Assembly (NCBI RefSeq): GCF_947501415.1
Contig: NZ_CANMVL010000009.1
Span: 62,001 to 126,000 of the forward strand
From: an uncultured Halomonas sp.
Lineage (GTDB): Bacteria; Pseudomonadota; Gammaproteobacteria; Pseudomonadales; Halomonadaceae
DNA length: 64,000 nt
Reading direction: 5' to 3'
The translations under genes were made by a program, and so were the position numbers. The notes under the pieces were generated by a model. That model made no database searches and had not been told where the DNA came from. It worked only from the letters and a program-made list of their open reading frames with translations. Of this stretch, positions 1-8,959 are shown piece by piece (the first letter of the stretch is position 1; each line of letters begins with the position of its first letter).

Positions 1-1297
1 GACTGGTACGATAGAGAAAGAGGCCGATGGAGAGCACCACACCGCTGATGATGCCCGCCTCGACGCCCTCCGTCAGGGTCAGCAGGATGGTGGCGGCCAT
101 GGCGGAGAAGTCACTGCGCGAATAGCGCCAGGTCTGACGGATCAGCGGGATATCGACCAAGGTGAGAATGGCCACGGTGATGGTGGCGGCCAGGGTGGCG
201 ATGGGCAGGTGATATAGCAGTGGGGTGAACAGCAGCGTGACCAGGCCGATACCCAGCGCCGCGAACAGGCCGGCAAAGGGGGTCCTGGCCCCCGCCTCGT
301 CGTTGATCACGGTGCGCGAGAGGCCTCCGGTGACCGGCATGCCGCCGGTAACGGCCGCGGCCAGGTTGGCGCCCCCCAGTCCGACCAGCTCCTGATTGGG
401 CGAGATGCGTTGACGGCGCTTGGCGGCGAGCATCTGGGCCATGGAGATGGATTCGACGAAGCCTACCACGCTGATCAGCAGGGCCGGCATCAGCAGGGCA
501 CGCCACAGGCCGAGGTCCAGCTCCGGCAGGGTCAGCGGTGGCAGCCCGCCGGGAATGGCGCCAACCACGGCGACGCCACGCTCCTCGAGGCCGAGCTGCC
601 AGCTCAGCAGTGTGGTGGCGACAACGGCCAGCACGGGCCCACTTCGTGCCACCAGGCCAGCGGTGGGGGCGGCGAGGCCCAGTTTGATCAGCAGCGGGCG
701 GCTATAACGGCGGCTGGCGACCAGGAAGAGCAGGGTGCCCAGGCCGATGGCAAGCGTCGGCCAGTGCAGCCGGTGGAGCTGCTCGGCGAGGCTCGTCAGC
801 AGCGTCAGGGCGGTGTAGCCGTCAGCCGAGATGCCGGCCAGGTGGGCTGCCTGGCTGATGGCGATCAGCACCGCCGAGGAGGCGAGGAAGCCGGCGATCA
901 CCGGGTGGCTCAGGAAGTTGGCGAAGAAGCCCAGCCGCAGCAGGCCCATGGCGACCAGCATCGCCCCGGAGAGCAGTGACAGCACCAGGGCCGCCTGGAG
1001 GTAGGCGGCGCTGCCCGGGGTGGCAACATTGGAGAGGGCCGCGCCGGTCATCAAGGCGATGATCGCCACCGGGCCCACCGCCAGGGTGCGGCTGGTGCCC
1101 AGCAGGGCATAGAGCACCGCCGGCAACAGGCTGGCGTAGAGGCCCACCACCGCCGGAAGCCCGGCGAGCAGCGCATAGGCCAGGGACTGGGGGATCACCA
1201 TGGCGGTGACGATCACGCCGGCCAGTACGTCAGCCCCCAGCAGGCGCCGGTTATAGTGGGGTAGCCAGCTCAGGACCGGTAGATAGCGCTTGAGCAT
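1..1297 (-). CDS. SulP-family anion (sulfate/bicarbonate) transporter, partial
   Basis: Inner-membrane secondary transporter of the SLC26/SulP family, which moves sulfate, bicarbonate or related anions. The first 432 residues are visible. They begin MLKRYLPVLSWLPHYNRR and contain the SulP hallmark near residues 30-60 (VIPQSLAYALLAGLP, then VGLYASLLP), followed by many hydrophobic segments. The gene runs off the left edge, so the C-terminal STAS domain expected in a protein of about 560-580 residues is not seen. It is divergent from metY with 135 bp between them. Substrate is not decidable from sequence; a sulfate role would fit metY next door, but that is inference. Confidence 0.85.
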   Translation of the reverse strand, partial: MLKRYLPVLSWLPHYNRRLLGADVLAGVIVTAMVIPQSLAYALLAGLPAVVGLYASLLPAVLYALLGTSRTLAVGPVAIIALMTGAALSNVATPGSAAYLQAALVLSLLSGAMLVAMGLLRLGFFANFLSHPVIAGFLASSAVLIAISQAAHLAGISADGYTALTLLTSLAEQLHRLHWPTLAIGLGTLLFLVASRRYSRPLLIKLGLAAPTAGLVARSGPVLAVVATTLLSWQLGLEERGVAVVGAIPGGLPPLTLPELDLGLWRALLMPALLISVVGFVESISMAQMLAAKRRQRISPNQELVGLGGANLAAAVTGGMPVTGGLSRTVINDEAGARTPFAGLFAALGIGLVTLLFTPLLYHLPIATLAATITVAILTLVDIPLIRQTWRYSRSDFSAMAATILLTLTEGVEAGIISGVVLSIGLFLYRTS

Positions 1298-1432
1298 GTT
1301 CCCCCTTGGCCTGGCGGTTGGAATAAGCACCTAGCCTAAACGATATTAGTGGTCTCGTTCAGAGTTGGTTAGCATCGGATAAACACGTTTTAGCTTAATT
1401 ACCACACCAATCACCACACCCAAGGACATGAT

Positions 1433-2707
1433 ATGCAACGCGAGACCATTGCCCTTCACCACGCCTACACCCCCGACGACCAGCACGCGGTGGCGGTGCC
1501 GATCCACCAGACCACCTCGTTCGCCTTCGACAGTGCCCAGCACGCCGCCGACCTCTTCGATCTCAAGGTCGAGGGCAATATCTACTCGCGGATCATGAAC
1601 CCCACCTGCGGCGTCCTCGAGCAGCGGGTGGCGGCCCTGGAGGGCGGTATCGCCGGTCTGGCGGTGGCCTCCGGCATGGCGGCAATCACCTATGCCATTC
1701 AGACCATTGCCGAGGCAGGAGACAATATTGTCTCGATCAGCGAGCTCTATGGCGGCACCTACAACCTCTTCGCCCATACCCTGCCGCGCCAGGGCATCGA
1801 GGTGCGCTTCGCCGACAAGGATGACTTCGCCGGCCTCGAGGGGCTGATCGATGCGCGCACCAAGGCGGTGTTCTGCGAGAGCGTCGGCAACCCCTCCGGT
1901 GGCGTGGTGGACATGGAGGCCCTGGCCGAGGTGGCACATCGGCACGGTGTGCCGGTAATCGTCGACAATACCGTGGCCACCCCCTTCCTGTGGCGGCCCA
2001 TCGAGCATGGCGCCGATATCGTGGTCCACTCGGCCACCAAGTATATCGGCGGACACGGCACCACCGTGGGCGGGGTGATCGTGGACTCCGGCAAGTTCCC
2101 CTGGGCCGACAACGCCGAGCGCTTCCCACTGCTGAACGAGCCGGATGTCTCCTATCATGGGGTCTGCTATACCCGCGACTTGGGTGAGGCGGCCTTTATC
2201 GGCCGTGCCCGTGTGGTGCCGTTGCGTAACATGGGTGCGGCGCTCTCCGCCCAGGCCGCCTGGCAGCTGCTGCAGGGCCTCGAGACCCTGGGCCTGCGTA
2301 TCGAGCGCATCTGTGACAACGCCCAGCGTGTGGCCGAATATCTGCAGGGTCACGATGCCGTCACCTGGGTGCAGTATGCCGGCCTCGAGAATCACAAGGA
2401 CCACGCCCTGGCCAGGAAGTACATGGATGGCCATGCCTCCGGCATCCTCAGCTTCGGCATCAAGGGCGGCCGTGAGGCCGGGGCACGCTTCTATGATGCG
2501 CTGAACCTGGTGCTGCGCCTGGTCAATATCGGTGATGCCAAGACCTGCTCCTCGATCCCGGCGGCGACGACCCATCGCCAGCTCAATGACGAGGAGCTCG
2601 CCAAGGCGGGGGTGACCGCGGACATGGTGCGCCTCTCCATCGGCATCGAGCATGTCGACGATATCATCGCCGACCTCGATCAGGCCCTGACGGCCAGCCA
2701 GGCCTGA
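1433..2707 (+). CDS. metY: O-acetylhomoserine sulfhydrylase
   Basis: Cytosolic PLP enzyme that makes homocysteine from O-acetylhomoserine and sulfide, in direct-sulfhydrylation methionine synthesis. The 424-residue protein has the usual family length and the Cys/Met metabolism fold. The PLP lysine is Lys203 in the SATKYIGGHG motif, with YSRIMNPT near the N-terminus. The start is an ATG preceded by AAGGA at 1422-1426. It converges on rarD with a short palindromic repeat in the 90-bp gap. A cystathionine gamma-synthase-like activity is the main alternative, but the length and the opening residues favour MetY. Confidence 0.92.
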   Translation: MQRETIALHHAYTPDDQHAVAVPIHQTTSFAFDSAQHAADLFDLKVEGNIYSRIMNPTCGVLEQRVAALEGGIAGLAVASGMAAITYAIQTIAEAGDNIVSISELYGGTYNLFAHTLPRQGIEVRFADKDDFAGLEGLIDARTKAVFCESVGNPSGGVVDMEALAEVAHRHGVPVIVDNTVATPFLWRPIEHGADIVVHSATKYIGGHGTTVGGVIVDSGKFPWADNAERFPLLNEPDVSYHGVCYTRDLGEAAFIGRARVVPLRNMGAALSAQAAWQLLQGLETLGLRIERICDNAQRVAEYLQGHDAVTWVQYAGLENHKDHALARKYMDGHASGILSFGIKGGREAGARFYDALNLVLRLVNIGDAKTCSSIPAATTHRQLNDEELAKAGVTADMVRLSIGIEHVDDIIADLDQALTASQA

Positions 2708-2712
2708 GATCA

Positions 2713-2785
2713 GGGCTATTGCTGCCAGCTTGGTTGGTCGGGGCTGATCTGGGGGCAACCCTCGCGTTCGGTAACGGCAATAGTC
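2713..2785. repeat. Short copy of the dispersed palindromic repeat family
   Basis: Lies between the convergent genes metY and rarD. It starts with GGGCTATTGC at 2713-2722 and ends with GCAATAG at 2777-2783, which is the inverted copy of the start. Inside is GGGGCTGATCTGG, the left arm of the longer elements at 13196, 18311 and 54125. The middle of the long elements is absent, so this looks like an internally deleted copy. Confidence 0.6.
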
Positions 2786-2797
2786 TTGCCCAAGAGA

Positions 2798-3721
2798 TTA
2801 TCGACTTGCCGGCTGCGGGGTCTCCCGTGGCCGGCTTTGCCATGCTGACCAAGTGTAGAGGGTCAGCCCCGTCCAGATCATCACGAAAGTGGCCAGCTGA
2901 ACGCCGCTCAGTGGCTCCTCGAAGACCATCAGCGCGATCAGGAACTGGATGGTGGGGTTGAGGTACATCAGAAAGCCCAGGGTGGCCAGGCGCAGACGCC
3001 TGGCGGCCCCGGCGAAGGCGAGCAGGGGCAGGGCGGTGATGACCCCGCTGGCGATCAGCAGCAGGGTGACTCGGCTACCCTCCAGGAAGTGGGAGAGTTC
3101 GGCCTGGGTCAGCCAGCCCAGGGCGATCAGCCCCAGGGGCAACAGCAGCAGGGTCTCCACGAACAGGCCCGAGAGGCCATCCAGGGGTACCTGCTTGCGC
3201 AGCAGCCCATAGGTGCCGAAGGAGAAGGCCAGGGCCAGGCTGATCCATGGCAGTTCACCCAGCATGATCAGCTGGGTCAGGATTGCGGCCGTGGCCAGGG
3301 CCACGGCCACCGCCTGCAGTCGATGCATGGTCTCGCGCAGTACCAGCATGCCCAGCGCCACATTGACCAGCGGCGTCATGAAGTAGCCGAGACTGGCCTG
3401 CAGTACCTGGCGGGTCTCCACCGAATAGATATAGAGCCCCCAGTTGAGCCCGATCAGCAGGGCACAACCCAGCACTCGCCCCAGCCGCCGCGGCTGGCCC
3501 AGCGCCTCTCTAATCGGCGCCCACCGCCCGAGCAGCGTCACCAGGCCAACCAGAAATAGGCAGGACCACAGCACCCGGTGGATCAGGACCTCATAGGCGG
3601 GCACCCCCTCGAACAGTGCGAAGAACAGCGGGAAGCAGCCCCACATGCTGTAGGCGGCCAGGCCGAAGATAACGCCCCGGCGAGCCTCGCGGTCGGCGGC
3701 GATGGTGGACGTTGTGGTCAT
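2798..3721 (-). CDS. rarD: RarD-type EamA-family transporter
   Basis: Polytopic inner-membrane protein of the drug/metabolite transporter superfamily, RarD branch, with about ten hydrophobic segments over 307 residues. The family signature follows the N-terminus: REARRGVIFGLAAYSMWG, then FPLFFALFEG and EVLIHRVLWS. The exact substrate of RarD proteins is not settled; the family was named from chloramphenicol sensitivity in Pseudomonas. I chose ATG 3721. A GTG at 3733 is in frame but sits directly on the AAGG sequence. Convergent with metY. Confidence 0.88.
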   Translation of the reverse strand: MTTTSTIAADREARRGVIFGLAAYSMWGCFPLFFALFEGVPAYEVLIHRVLWSCLFLVGLVTLLGRWAPIREALGQPRRLGRVLGCALLIGLNWGLYIYSVETRQVLQASLGYFMTPLVNVALGMLVLRETMHRLQAVAVALATAAILTQLIMLGELPWISLALAFSFGTYGLLRKQVPLDGLSGLFVETLLLLPLGLIALGWLTQAELSHFLEGSRVTLLLIASGVITALPLLAFAGAARRLRLATLGFLMYLNPTIQFLIALMVFEEPLSGVQLATFVMIWTGLTLYTWSAWQSRPRETPQPASR

Positions 3722-3850
3722 GGAGTCACTCACCCTTGGATCAGGCTGTAACTTAGCAGGCTATTTGCCTTTCGACCATGGCGCTGGCTGACGATGTTCG
3801 CCGTGTGGGGTAGTCTGGGCGTCAATATAGCCATCCCGGAGGGAGTACCG

Positions 3851-4666
3851 ATGAGTGAGCTGAGAACGACCCTGGTGCAGTGTGATCTGCGCTGGGAGGA
3901 TCCGACGGCCAACTGCCGGATGCTGGAGGAGACGCTTGGCGATCTCGGGGGGGATGAGACCGACCTGATCGTGCTGCCGGAGATGTTTGCGACGGGCTTC
4001 ACCATGAACTCTCGCGAGATGGCCGAGCCCATGGGGGAGAGTGCCACCGTGGCCTGGCTAAGGGAGCAGGCGTGGCAGCGGGGCTGCGTGGTCACCGGTA
4101 GCGTGGCGGTGGTAGACAATGGCGACTACTACAACCGGCTGGTGTGGGCGCGTCCCGATGGCTCCTACGCCACCTATGACAAGCGCCACCTGTTTCGCAT
4201 GGCCGGCGAGCACGAGCGCTATGCCATGGGGCACGAACGCGTGATCGTCGAACTCAAGGGCTTCCGAATTCTGCTTAGCGTCTGCTATGACCTGCGCTTC
4301 CCGGTCTGGCTGCGGCAGCAGCCGGGCGCTGACGAACACTTCGAGTACGACGCCCTACTGTGTGTGGCCAACTGGCCGGCCCCCCGGCGACACCCCTGGC
4401 GTGTGCTGCTGCAGGCGCGGGCCATCGAGAATCTCTGTCCGGTGATCGGGGTGAATCGTGTCGGTGAGGATGCCAAGGGCCTGCCCTACAGCGGCGACTC
4501 CATGCTGATCGATGCCAAGGGCGAGGCATTGATCGACGAACCCGAGGGCAGCGCCTTCGTGAGAACCGCCACGCTCTCCCTGGAGGAGCTGCAGCGCTTC
4601 CGCGACAAGTTTCCCGCCTGGCGCGATGCCGATCACTTCCGCCTGGCGGATGGGGTGGGTTGCTGA
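3851..4666 (+). CDS. yafV: Carbon-nitrogen hydrolase, omega-amidase type
   Basis: Nitrilase-superfamily amidohydrolase of 271 residues. The catalytic triad is visible: Glu44 in VLPEMFATGF, Lys111 in TYDKRHLF and Cys145 in LLSVCYDLRFP. The EMFATGFTMN segment and the small size point to the YafV/Nit2 omega-amidase branch, which deaminates alpha-ketoglutaramate or the keto analogue formed in methionine salvage. The ATG at 3851 follows a strong GGAGGGAG, so an upstream in-frame start at 3794 is not used. Its TGA overlaps the next ATG by one base, so it is probably translationally coupled to rsuA. Confidence 0.88.
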   Translation: MSELRTTLVQCDLRWEDPTANCRMLEETLGDLGGDETDLIVLPEMFATGFTMNSREMAEPMGESATVAWLREQAWQRGCVVTGSVAVVDNGDYYNRLVWARPDGSYATYDKRHLFRMAGEHERYAMGHERVIVELKGFRILLSVCYDLRFPVWLRQQPGADEHFEYDALLCVANWPAPRRHPWRVLLQARAIENLCPVIGVNRVGEDAKGLPYSGDSMLIDAKGEALIDEPEGSAFVRTATLSLEELQRFRDKFPAWRDADHFRLADGVGC

Positions 4667-5364
4667 TGCGTCTCGACCGTTTTATCTGTGAATCCACCGA
4701 GCTGACCCGCAGCCTGGCCAAGAAGGCGATGCATCGCGGCGAGGTCTGCGTCGACGGCGAGGTCATCAAGAACCCGGCCACCCAGGTGAACGAGGCGAGT
4801 CGCGTGACCCTCCAGGGCGAGCCGCTGGTGCTGGTGGGCCTGCGCTATGTGATGTTGCACAAGCCGGCCGGCGTCGAGTGTACCGCCCGACGCACGCTCT
4901 ATCCGCGCGCCATCGACCTGATCGATCTGCCGATGCTCGACCGCCTGCAGACGGTAGGGCGCCTGGATGTCGATACCACCGGCCTGGTGCTGCTGACCGA
5001 CGACGGTCAGTGGTCGCACCGGGTCACCTCGCCCAAGCGGCGCTGCGGCAAGGTCTATCGGGTAACGCTCGACGAGCCTCTCGAGGGGAGTCGGCTCGAC
5101 GATGCCGTTCGCGCCTTCGCGGAGGGGATCGTGCTCGAGGGCGAGGAGAAGCCGACCCGGCCCGCCGAGCTCTCGATGCGCGAGGCGCGCGTCGCCGAAC
5201 TGGTCCTATACGAGGGCAAGTATCATCAGGTGAAGCGGATGTTTGCGGCCATCGGCAACCACGTCGTGGCCCTGCACCGTGAGTCGGTCGGCCCGCTGGC
5301 GCTGGGCGGCTTGGCCGAGGGCGAGTGGCGCGAACTCTCCGCCGAGGAGGTCGCTGCCTTCTAG
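4666..5364 (+). CDS. rsuA: 16S rRNA pseudouridine(516) synthase family
   Basis: RsuA/RluB-family pseudouridine synthase, 232 residues. An S4 RNA-binding domain fills about residues 1-55 (MRLDRFICESTELTRS). The catalytic domain has the GRLDVDTTGLVLLTDDG motif with the nucleophile Asp101, and KYHQVKRMFAAIGN near the C-terminus. The expected product is pseudouridine in the small-subunit rRNA. The start ATG overlaps the yafV stop. The stop codon overlaps that of the convergent diguanylate cyclase by 4 bp. Confidence 0.9.
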   Translation: MRLDRFICESTELTRSLAKKAMHRGEVCVDGEVIKNPATQVNEASRVTLQGEPLVLVGLRYVMLHKPAGVECTARRTLYPRAIDLIDLPMLDRLQTVGRLDVDTTGLVLLTDDGQWSHRVTSPKRRCGKVYRVTLDEPLEGSRLDDAVRAFAEGIVLEGEEKPTRPAELSMREARVAELVLYEGKYHQVKRMFAAIGNHVVALHRESVGPLALGGLAEGEWRELSAEEVAAF

Positions 5365-7133
5365 CCGGCAGTGGTAGAGGGCGGTGAGTCCAGCGTTACC
5401 GTGTTCCAGGTGGTGCTGCGGTCACGGCCCTGGTGCTTGGCCTGATAGAGGGCCTTGTCGGCGAGCCCCAGTAGGGCAATGGGCTCATGGGCGTGGCAGG
5501 GGTAGGTGGCGACGCCGCATGACAGGGTGATCGGGGGCAGCACCGTCCCCGCGTACTGAATCTCCAGCTTGCGAACACGCTTGATCAGCTCCTGGGCGCG
5601 CATCTCGGCGCGCTCGGTCGTGGCGCCCGGCAGCAGGGCCACAAATTCCTCGCCACCCAGCCGGCATACCACGTCCGCGTTCCGAAAGTGCTCTCGGAGC
5701 AGCCTAGCCACCGACACCAGCACGGTATCGCCGACCGCATGCCCATATCGATCGTTGATCCGTTTGAAGTGATCCAGATCCATCATGATCAGTGACAGCG
5801 GCGTCCCCTCGCGGTTGGCGCGGGTGGTTTCATGCTGCATCAGCTCATTGAAGTAGCGCCGATTCTTGAGCCCGGTCAGTGAGTCCTCGTAGGAAAATCC
5901 TTCGAGCTTGCTAACCAGGCTGTCGAGCTGAGTGGTACGTTCGCGAACCTGCTCTTCCAGGTGCTGGTTCAGTCGCGTCAACTGGTGTTGCGTGTGTCGG
6001 TAATGCCACAGGGACACCCCGACGATGGCGAGTGAAAAGATCAGCAGGCCAAGACTGACGGGCACCTTGCGCCAGCTTACCAGTCCGTGGGCGACTGCCA
6101 TGTCAGCCAGCAGCAGGACCGCCATGATCGCGAAGCTGACAATGATCCAGCGCTGCTTCGCATCCAGGCGACGATAATCCATGGCGGACACTGAGAGCAT
6201 CGTGGGTAGCGTGACCGCCAGTAGCAGATCGAAGGGCGGGAAGGTGCTGGCGATGCTGACCATGCCGGACTGACTCAGCCCCGTGGCGGCGATCAGGTAT
6301 ACCAGATGCAGGCGCCACACGGCCTGGATTACGCGCCGGGGAGTGCCTGTCAGCCAGTGAGCCAGTAGTAGTCCCATCCCCACCGGCAGGGTGAAGTAAC
6401 CGCCAGCCGCCAGCCCGTCCCATAACAATGGTCGGTTTATTAGCAACTGGCTGGCCTGCGTCTCGGCAAAGATCATACTGCTGGCCGCCAGTGAGAAAAG
6501 CGCTACTGCCCCCAGGCTTTGGCGTTGGGCACCGATAAGGGCGAAGCCCCCCGCGAGCAGGGCAAGGAGCAACGAGAAAGCGCTGATTACCACATCAGTC
6601 CAGGAGCGCTTCATGATCAATGCCAGCAGGTCAAGACGATCCAGGACCATAGCTTCCCCCCAGAGCCCGATATCGGTGTAGTCGGAGAAGACCCTGATAT
6701 GCAGCGTTTTGCCGCCGAAGTCGTCCGGTAGCTCGATCATGTGCCAGGGCCAGCCGGAGAAGCTGCCGCGGCCCTGTTCATCGAACTCGCCATACTGGTA
6801 CAGCAGCTCCCCATCCAGATAGAACTGGGCAATCAAGTCGATGCTGTAGATGTAGAGTACGGGGTCTCGCCACTCACCTTCGGGTAGCAGCGTGCGTATC
6901 CAGAGATGCTCGTATCCCTGGCGGCCAGGAGGGTTGGAGGGGAAGGCGATGGGATGCCATCCATCAGAGCTGTTGTCATTCAGCCAGGTAGGGGTGCCTG
7001 TGGCATCCAGGGGAGCATCGCCCCAACGCCATTCCCAGCCGGTTAGTGACTCTGATGGAGGCGGTGAAGCTGTGACGCCAGGAGCCACGAGAAGGCACAG
7101 CAAGCTCAGCAGCAGGGCAAGGCTGGGGCGCAT
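5361..7133 (-). CDS. Membrane diguanylate cyclase with extracellular sensor (7TMR-DISM-like)
   Basis: Makes the second messenger cyclic di-GMP. The 590-residue protein has a signal peptide (about 1-22), a periplasmic beta-rich sensor of the DISM type (about 30-175, with HLWIRTLLP), seven or so membrane segments (about 185-385), a short coiled coil, and a C-terminal GGDEF domain. The active-site motif is GGEEF at about residues 494-498. An RxxD product-inhibition site (RNAD) lies exactly five residues before it, so both catalysis and feedback inhibition look intact. The ligand is unknown. It stands alone and converges on rsuA. Confidence 0.88.
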   Translation of the reverse strand: MRPSLALLLSLLCLLVAPGVTASPPPSESLTGWEWRWGDAPLDATGTPTWLNDNSSDGWHPIAFPSNPPGRQGYEHLWIRTLLPEGEWRDPVLYIYSIDLIAQFYLDGELLYQYGEFDEQGRGSFSGWPWHMIELPDDFGGKTLHIRVFSDYTDIGLWGEAMVLDRLDLLALIMKRSWTDVVISAFSLLLALLAGGFALIGAQRQSLGAVALFSLAASSMIFAETQASQLLINRPLLWDGLAAGGYFTLPVGMGLLLAHWLTGTPRRVIQAVWRLHLVYLIAATGLSQSGMVSIASTFPPFDLLLAVTLPTMLSVSAMDYRRLDAKQRWIIVSFAIMAVLLLADMAVAHGLVSWRKVPVSLGLLIFSLAIVGVSLWHYRHTQHQLTRLNQHLEEQVRERTTQLDSLVSKLEGFSYEDSLTGLKNRRYFNELMQHETTRANREGTPLSLIMMDLDHFKRINDRYGHAVGDTVLVSVARLLREHFRNADVVCRLGGEEFVALLPGATTERAEMRAQELIKRVRKLEIQYAGTVLPPITLSCGVATYPCHAHEPIALLGLADKALYQAKHQGRDRSTTWNTVTLDSPPSTTAG

Positions 7134-7199
7134 GGTTTACCGTTTGGGATAAGATCAAGCGCCGATTATAGACCGGAGACCAGGTGACATCTCCTTCGA

Positions 7200-7348
7200 A
7201 ACGAACGAGGTTAATCAACGCAAGATGGCGGAGATACTCGGCGCGATGGAAGCACTGCGTTGCGCGTGGGAGCGTGTGCCGCTACGCCCTTGACCCTCAG
7301 CGTCTGCACCTCTTCGATGCCGATAGCCAGCGGCGACTGGATGCCTGA
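7200..7348 (+). pseudogene. Possible remnant of an ABC ATPase C-terminus
   Basis: The 254-bp gap between the cyclase and the yej operon has no intact gene. One plus-strand frame ending in TGA at 7346-7348 reads YALDPQRLHLFDADSQRRLDA. That resembles the last residues of MalK/UgpC-type sugar ABC ATPases. Nothing upstream in the frame looks like the rest of such a protein. This is a weak call based on about twenty residues. Confidence 0.22.
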
Positions 7349-7387
7349 GCCCGCCGGGTCCGGGGCTTGATCCGGGGGATGGGGTGA

Positions 7388-8959
7388 TTACAGCCCAGCG
7401 GCGGCCACCAGGGCGCGGGTATAGTCGCTGCGTGGCCGCTCGAGCACCTCCAGGCAGTCGCCCTGTTCCACGACCTCGCCCTCCTTGAGCACCAGGATGC
7501 GGTGCGCCATGGCGCGCACCACCGCCAGGTCGTGACTGATAAACAGATAGCTGATGCCGCGCCGCGCCTGGAGGTCGCGCAGCAGCGCCACAAGCTGTTT
7601 CTGCACGGTGCGGTCCAGGGCCGAGGTGGGCTCGTCGAGCACCAGCAGTGCCGGTTCGAGAATGATCGCCCTGGCCACGGCGATGCGCTGGCGTTGGCCC
7701 CCCGAGAACTCGTGGGGGTAGCGGTCGGCGCAGGCTTCGGGCAGCCCCACCTCGCGCAGCGTGTCGGCCACGCGACGGCGGACCTCGTCCTCCTCGAGGT
7801 GTGGGTGGTGGAAGCGTAGCCCCTCACTGACGATATCGGCGACCGGCAGTCGAGGGGAGAGCGAGCCGTAGGGGTCCTGGAAGACGATTTGCACTCGCTG
7901 GCGCATGCGCCGCAAGGTGCCGCCTGAGAGACCGTCCAGGCGGGTGCCATCGAGATGGATCTCGCCGTGACTCTGCACCAGGCGTAGCAGCGCCATGGCA
8001 AGTGTGGTCTTGCCGGAACCGGACTCGCCGACGATGCCCAGGGTCTCGCCATGACCGAGCCGCAGCGACAGGGGTTTTACGGCCTCGAAGGCCGGCGGGC
8101 GCTTCATGAGCAGCTTCTTGGGACGCTGGAAGCTTACCCCGAGACGCTCCGCCTTCAGCAGCGGCGTCACCGAGGCGACCGCCACGGGCCGACCCTCGGG
8201 CTCGGCCTCCAAAAGAGTTCGGGTGTAGGCGCTGCGGGGTGAGGTGAAGACCCGCTCCACCGGCCCTGTCTCCTGTTCGCGGCCCTGGTAGAGCACGCAG
8301 ACCCGGTCGGCGTGGCGGCGCACCAGGTTCAGGTCATGGGTGATAAACAGCATGCCCATGCCGTGCTGCTCACGCAGCTCGGCGAGCAGGGCGAGGATCT
8401 CCTGCTGCACGGTGACATCGAGTGCCGTCGTGGGCTCATCGGCGATCAGCAGCTCCGGCGCATTGGCGATGGCCATGGCGATCATGACCCGCTGGCGCTG
8501 GCCGCCGGAGAGCTGGTGGGGCCAGGCGTCGGCCAGCTCCTCGGCGCGGGGCAGCTGCACCTGCTCCAGCAGTTCGATGACCCTGGCCCTGGCCCCCTTG
8601 CCGGAGAGCCCCTGGTGCAGGCGCAGGGTCTCGCCGATCTGCTTGCCGACGGTATGCAGCGGATTGAGCGAAGTCATCGGCTCCTGAAAGATGAAGCCGA
8701 CCCGGCTGCCGCGCAGGCCCTGCCAGTCACGGGCACGCAGGCGGGCGAGGTCGGTATCGCCCAGCCAGCGGGCGCCGGTCACACTGGCGTTGCCCGGCAG
8801 CAGGCCCATGGTGCCCAGCGCCGACACCGACTTGCCGGACCCCGACTCGCCGACCAGAGCCAGGGTCTCCCCACGCCCGACGCTGAGGGTCAGGCGATCC
8901 ACCACGTTGATGCCGTCGAAGGCGATGGAGAGGTCTTCGAGACGCAACAGGTCAGGCAT
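7388..8959 (-). CDS. yejF: ABC transporter ATP-binding protein, YejF type (two ATPase domains)
   Basis: Energising subunit of an oligopeptide/microcin C-type importer, 523 residues made of two fused ABC ATPase domains. The first half has Walker A GESGSGKS and signature LSGGQRQRV; the second has GESGSGKT and FSGGQRQRI. Each is followed by an oligopeptide-transporter C-terminal segment. Start chosen at MPDLLRLEDLSIAFDG; a longer frame to 9040 runs through the yejE coding region. It overlaps the yejE stop by 8 bp. Last gene of the yejA-B-E-F operon. Confidence 0.92.
   Translation of the reverse strand: MPDLLRLEDLSIAFDGINVVDRLTLSVGRGETLALVGESGSGKSVSALGTMGLLPGNASVTGARWLGDTDLARLRARDWQGLRGSRVGFIFQEPMTSLNPLHTVGKQIGETLRLHQGLSGKGARARVIELLEQVQLPRAEELADAWPHQLSGGQRQRVMIAMAIANAPELLIADEPTTALDVTVQQEILALLAELREQHGMGMLFITHDLNLVRRHADRVCVLYQGREQETGPVERVFTSPRSAYTRTLLEAEPEGRPVAVASVTPLLKAERLGVSFQRPKKLLMKRPPAFEAVKPLSLRLGHGETLGIVGESGSGKTTLAMALLRLVQSHGEIHLDGTRLDGLSGGTLRRMRQRVQIVFQDPYGSLSPRLPVADIVSEGLRFHHPHLEEDEVRRRVADTLREVGLPEACADRYPHEFSGGQRQRIAVARAIILEPALLVLDEPTSALDRTVQKQLVALLRDLQARRGISYLFISHDLAVVRAMAHRILVLKEGEVVEQGDCLEVLERPRSDYTRALVAAAGL

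Noticed and set aside
1346..2758. 470-codon open frame antisense to metY
   Set aside because: High-GC codon use leaves long open frames opposite real genes. The translation has no recognisable motif and metY has full family features.
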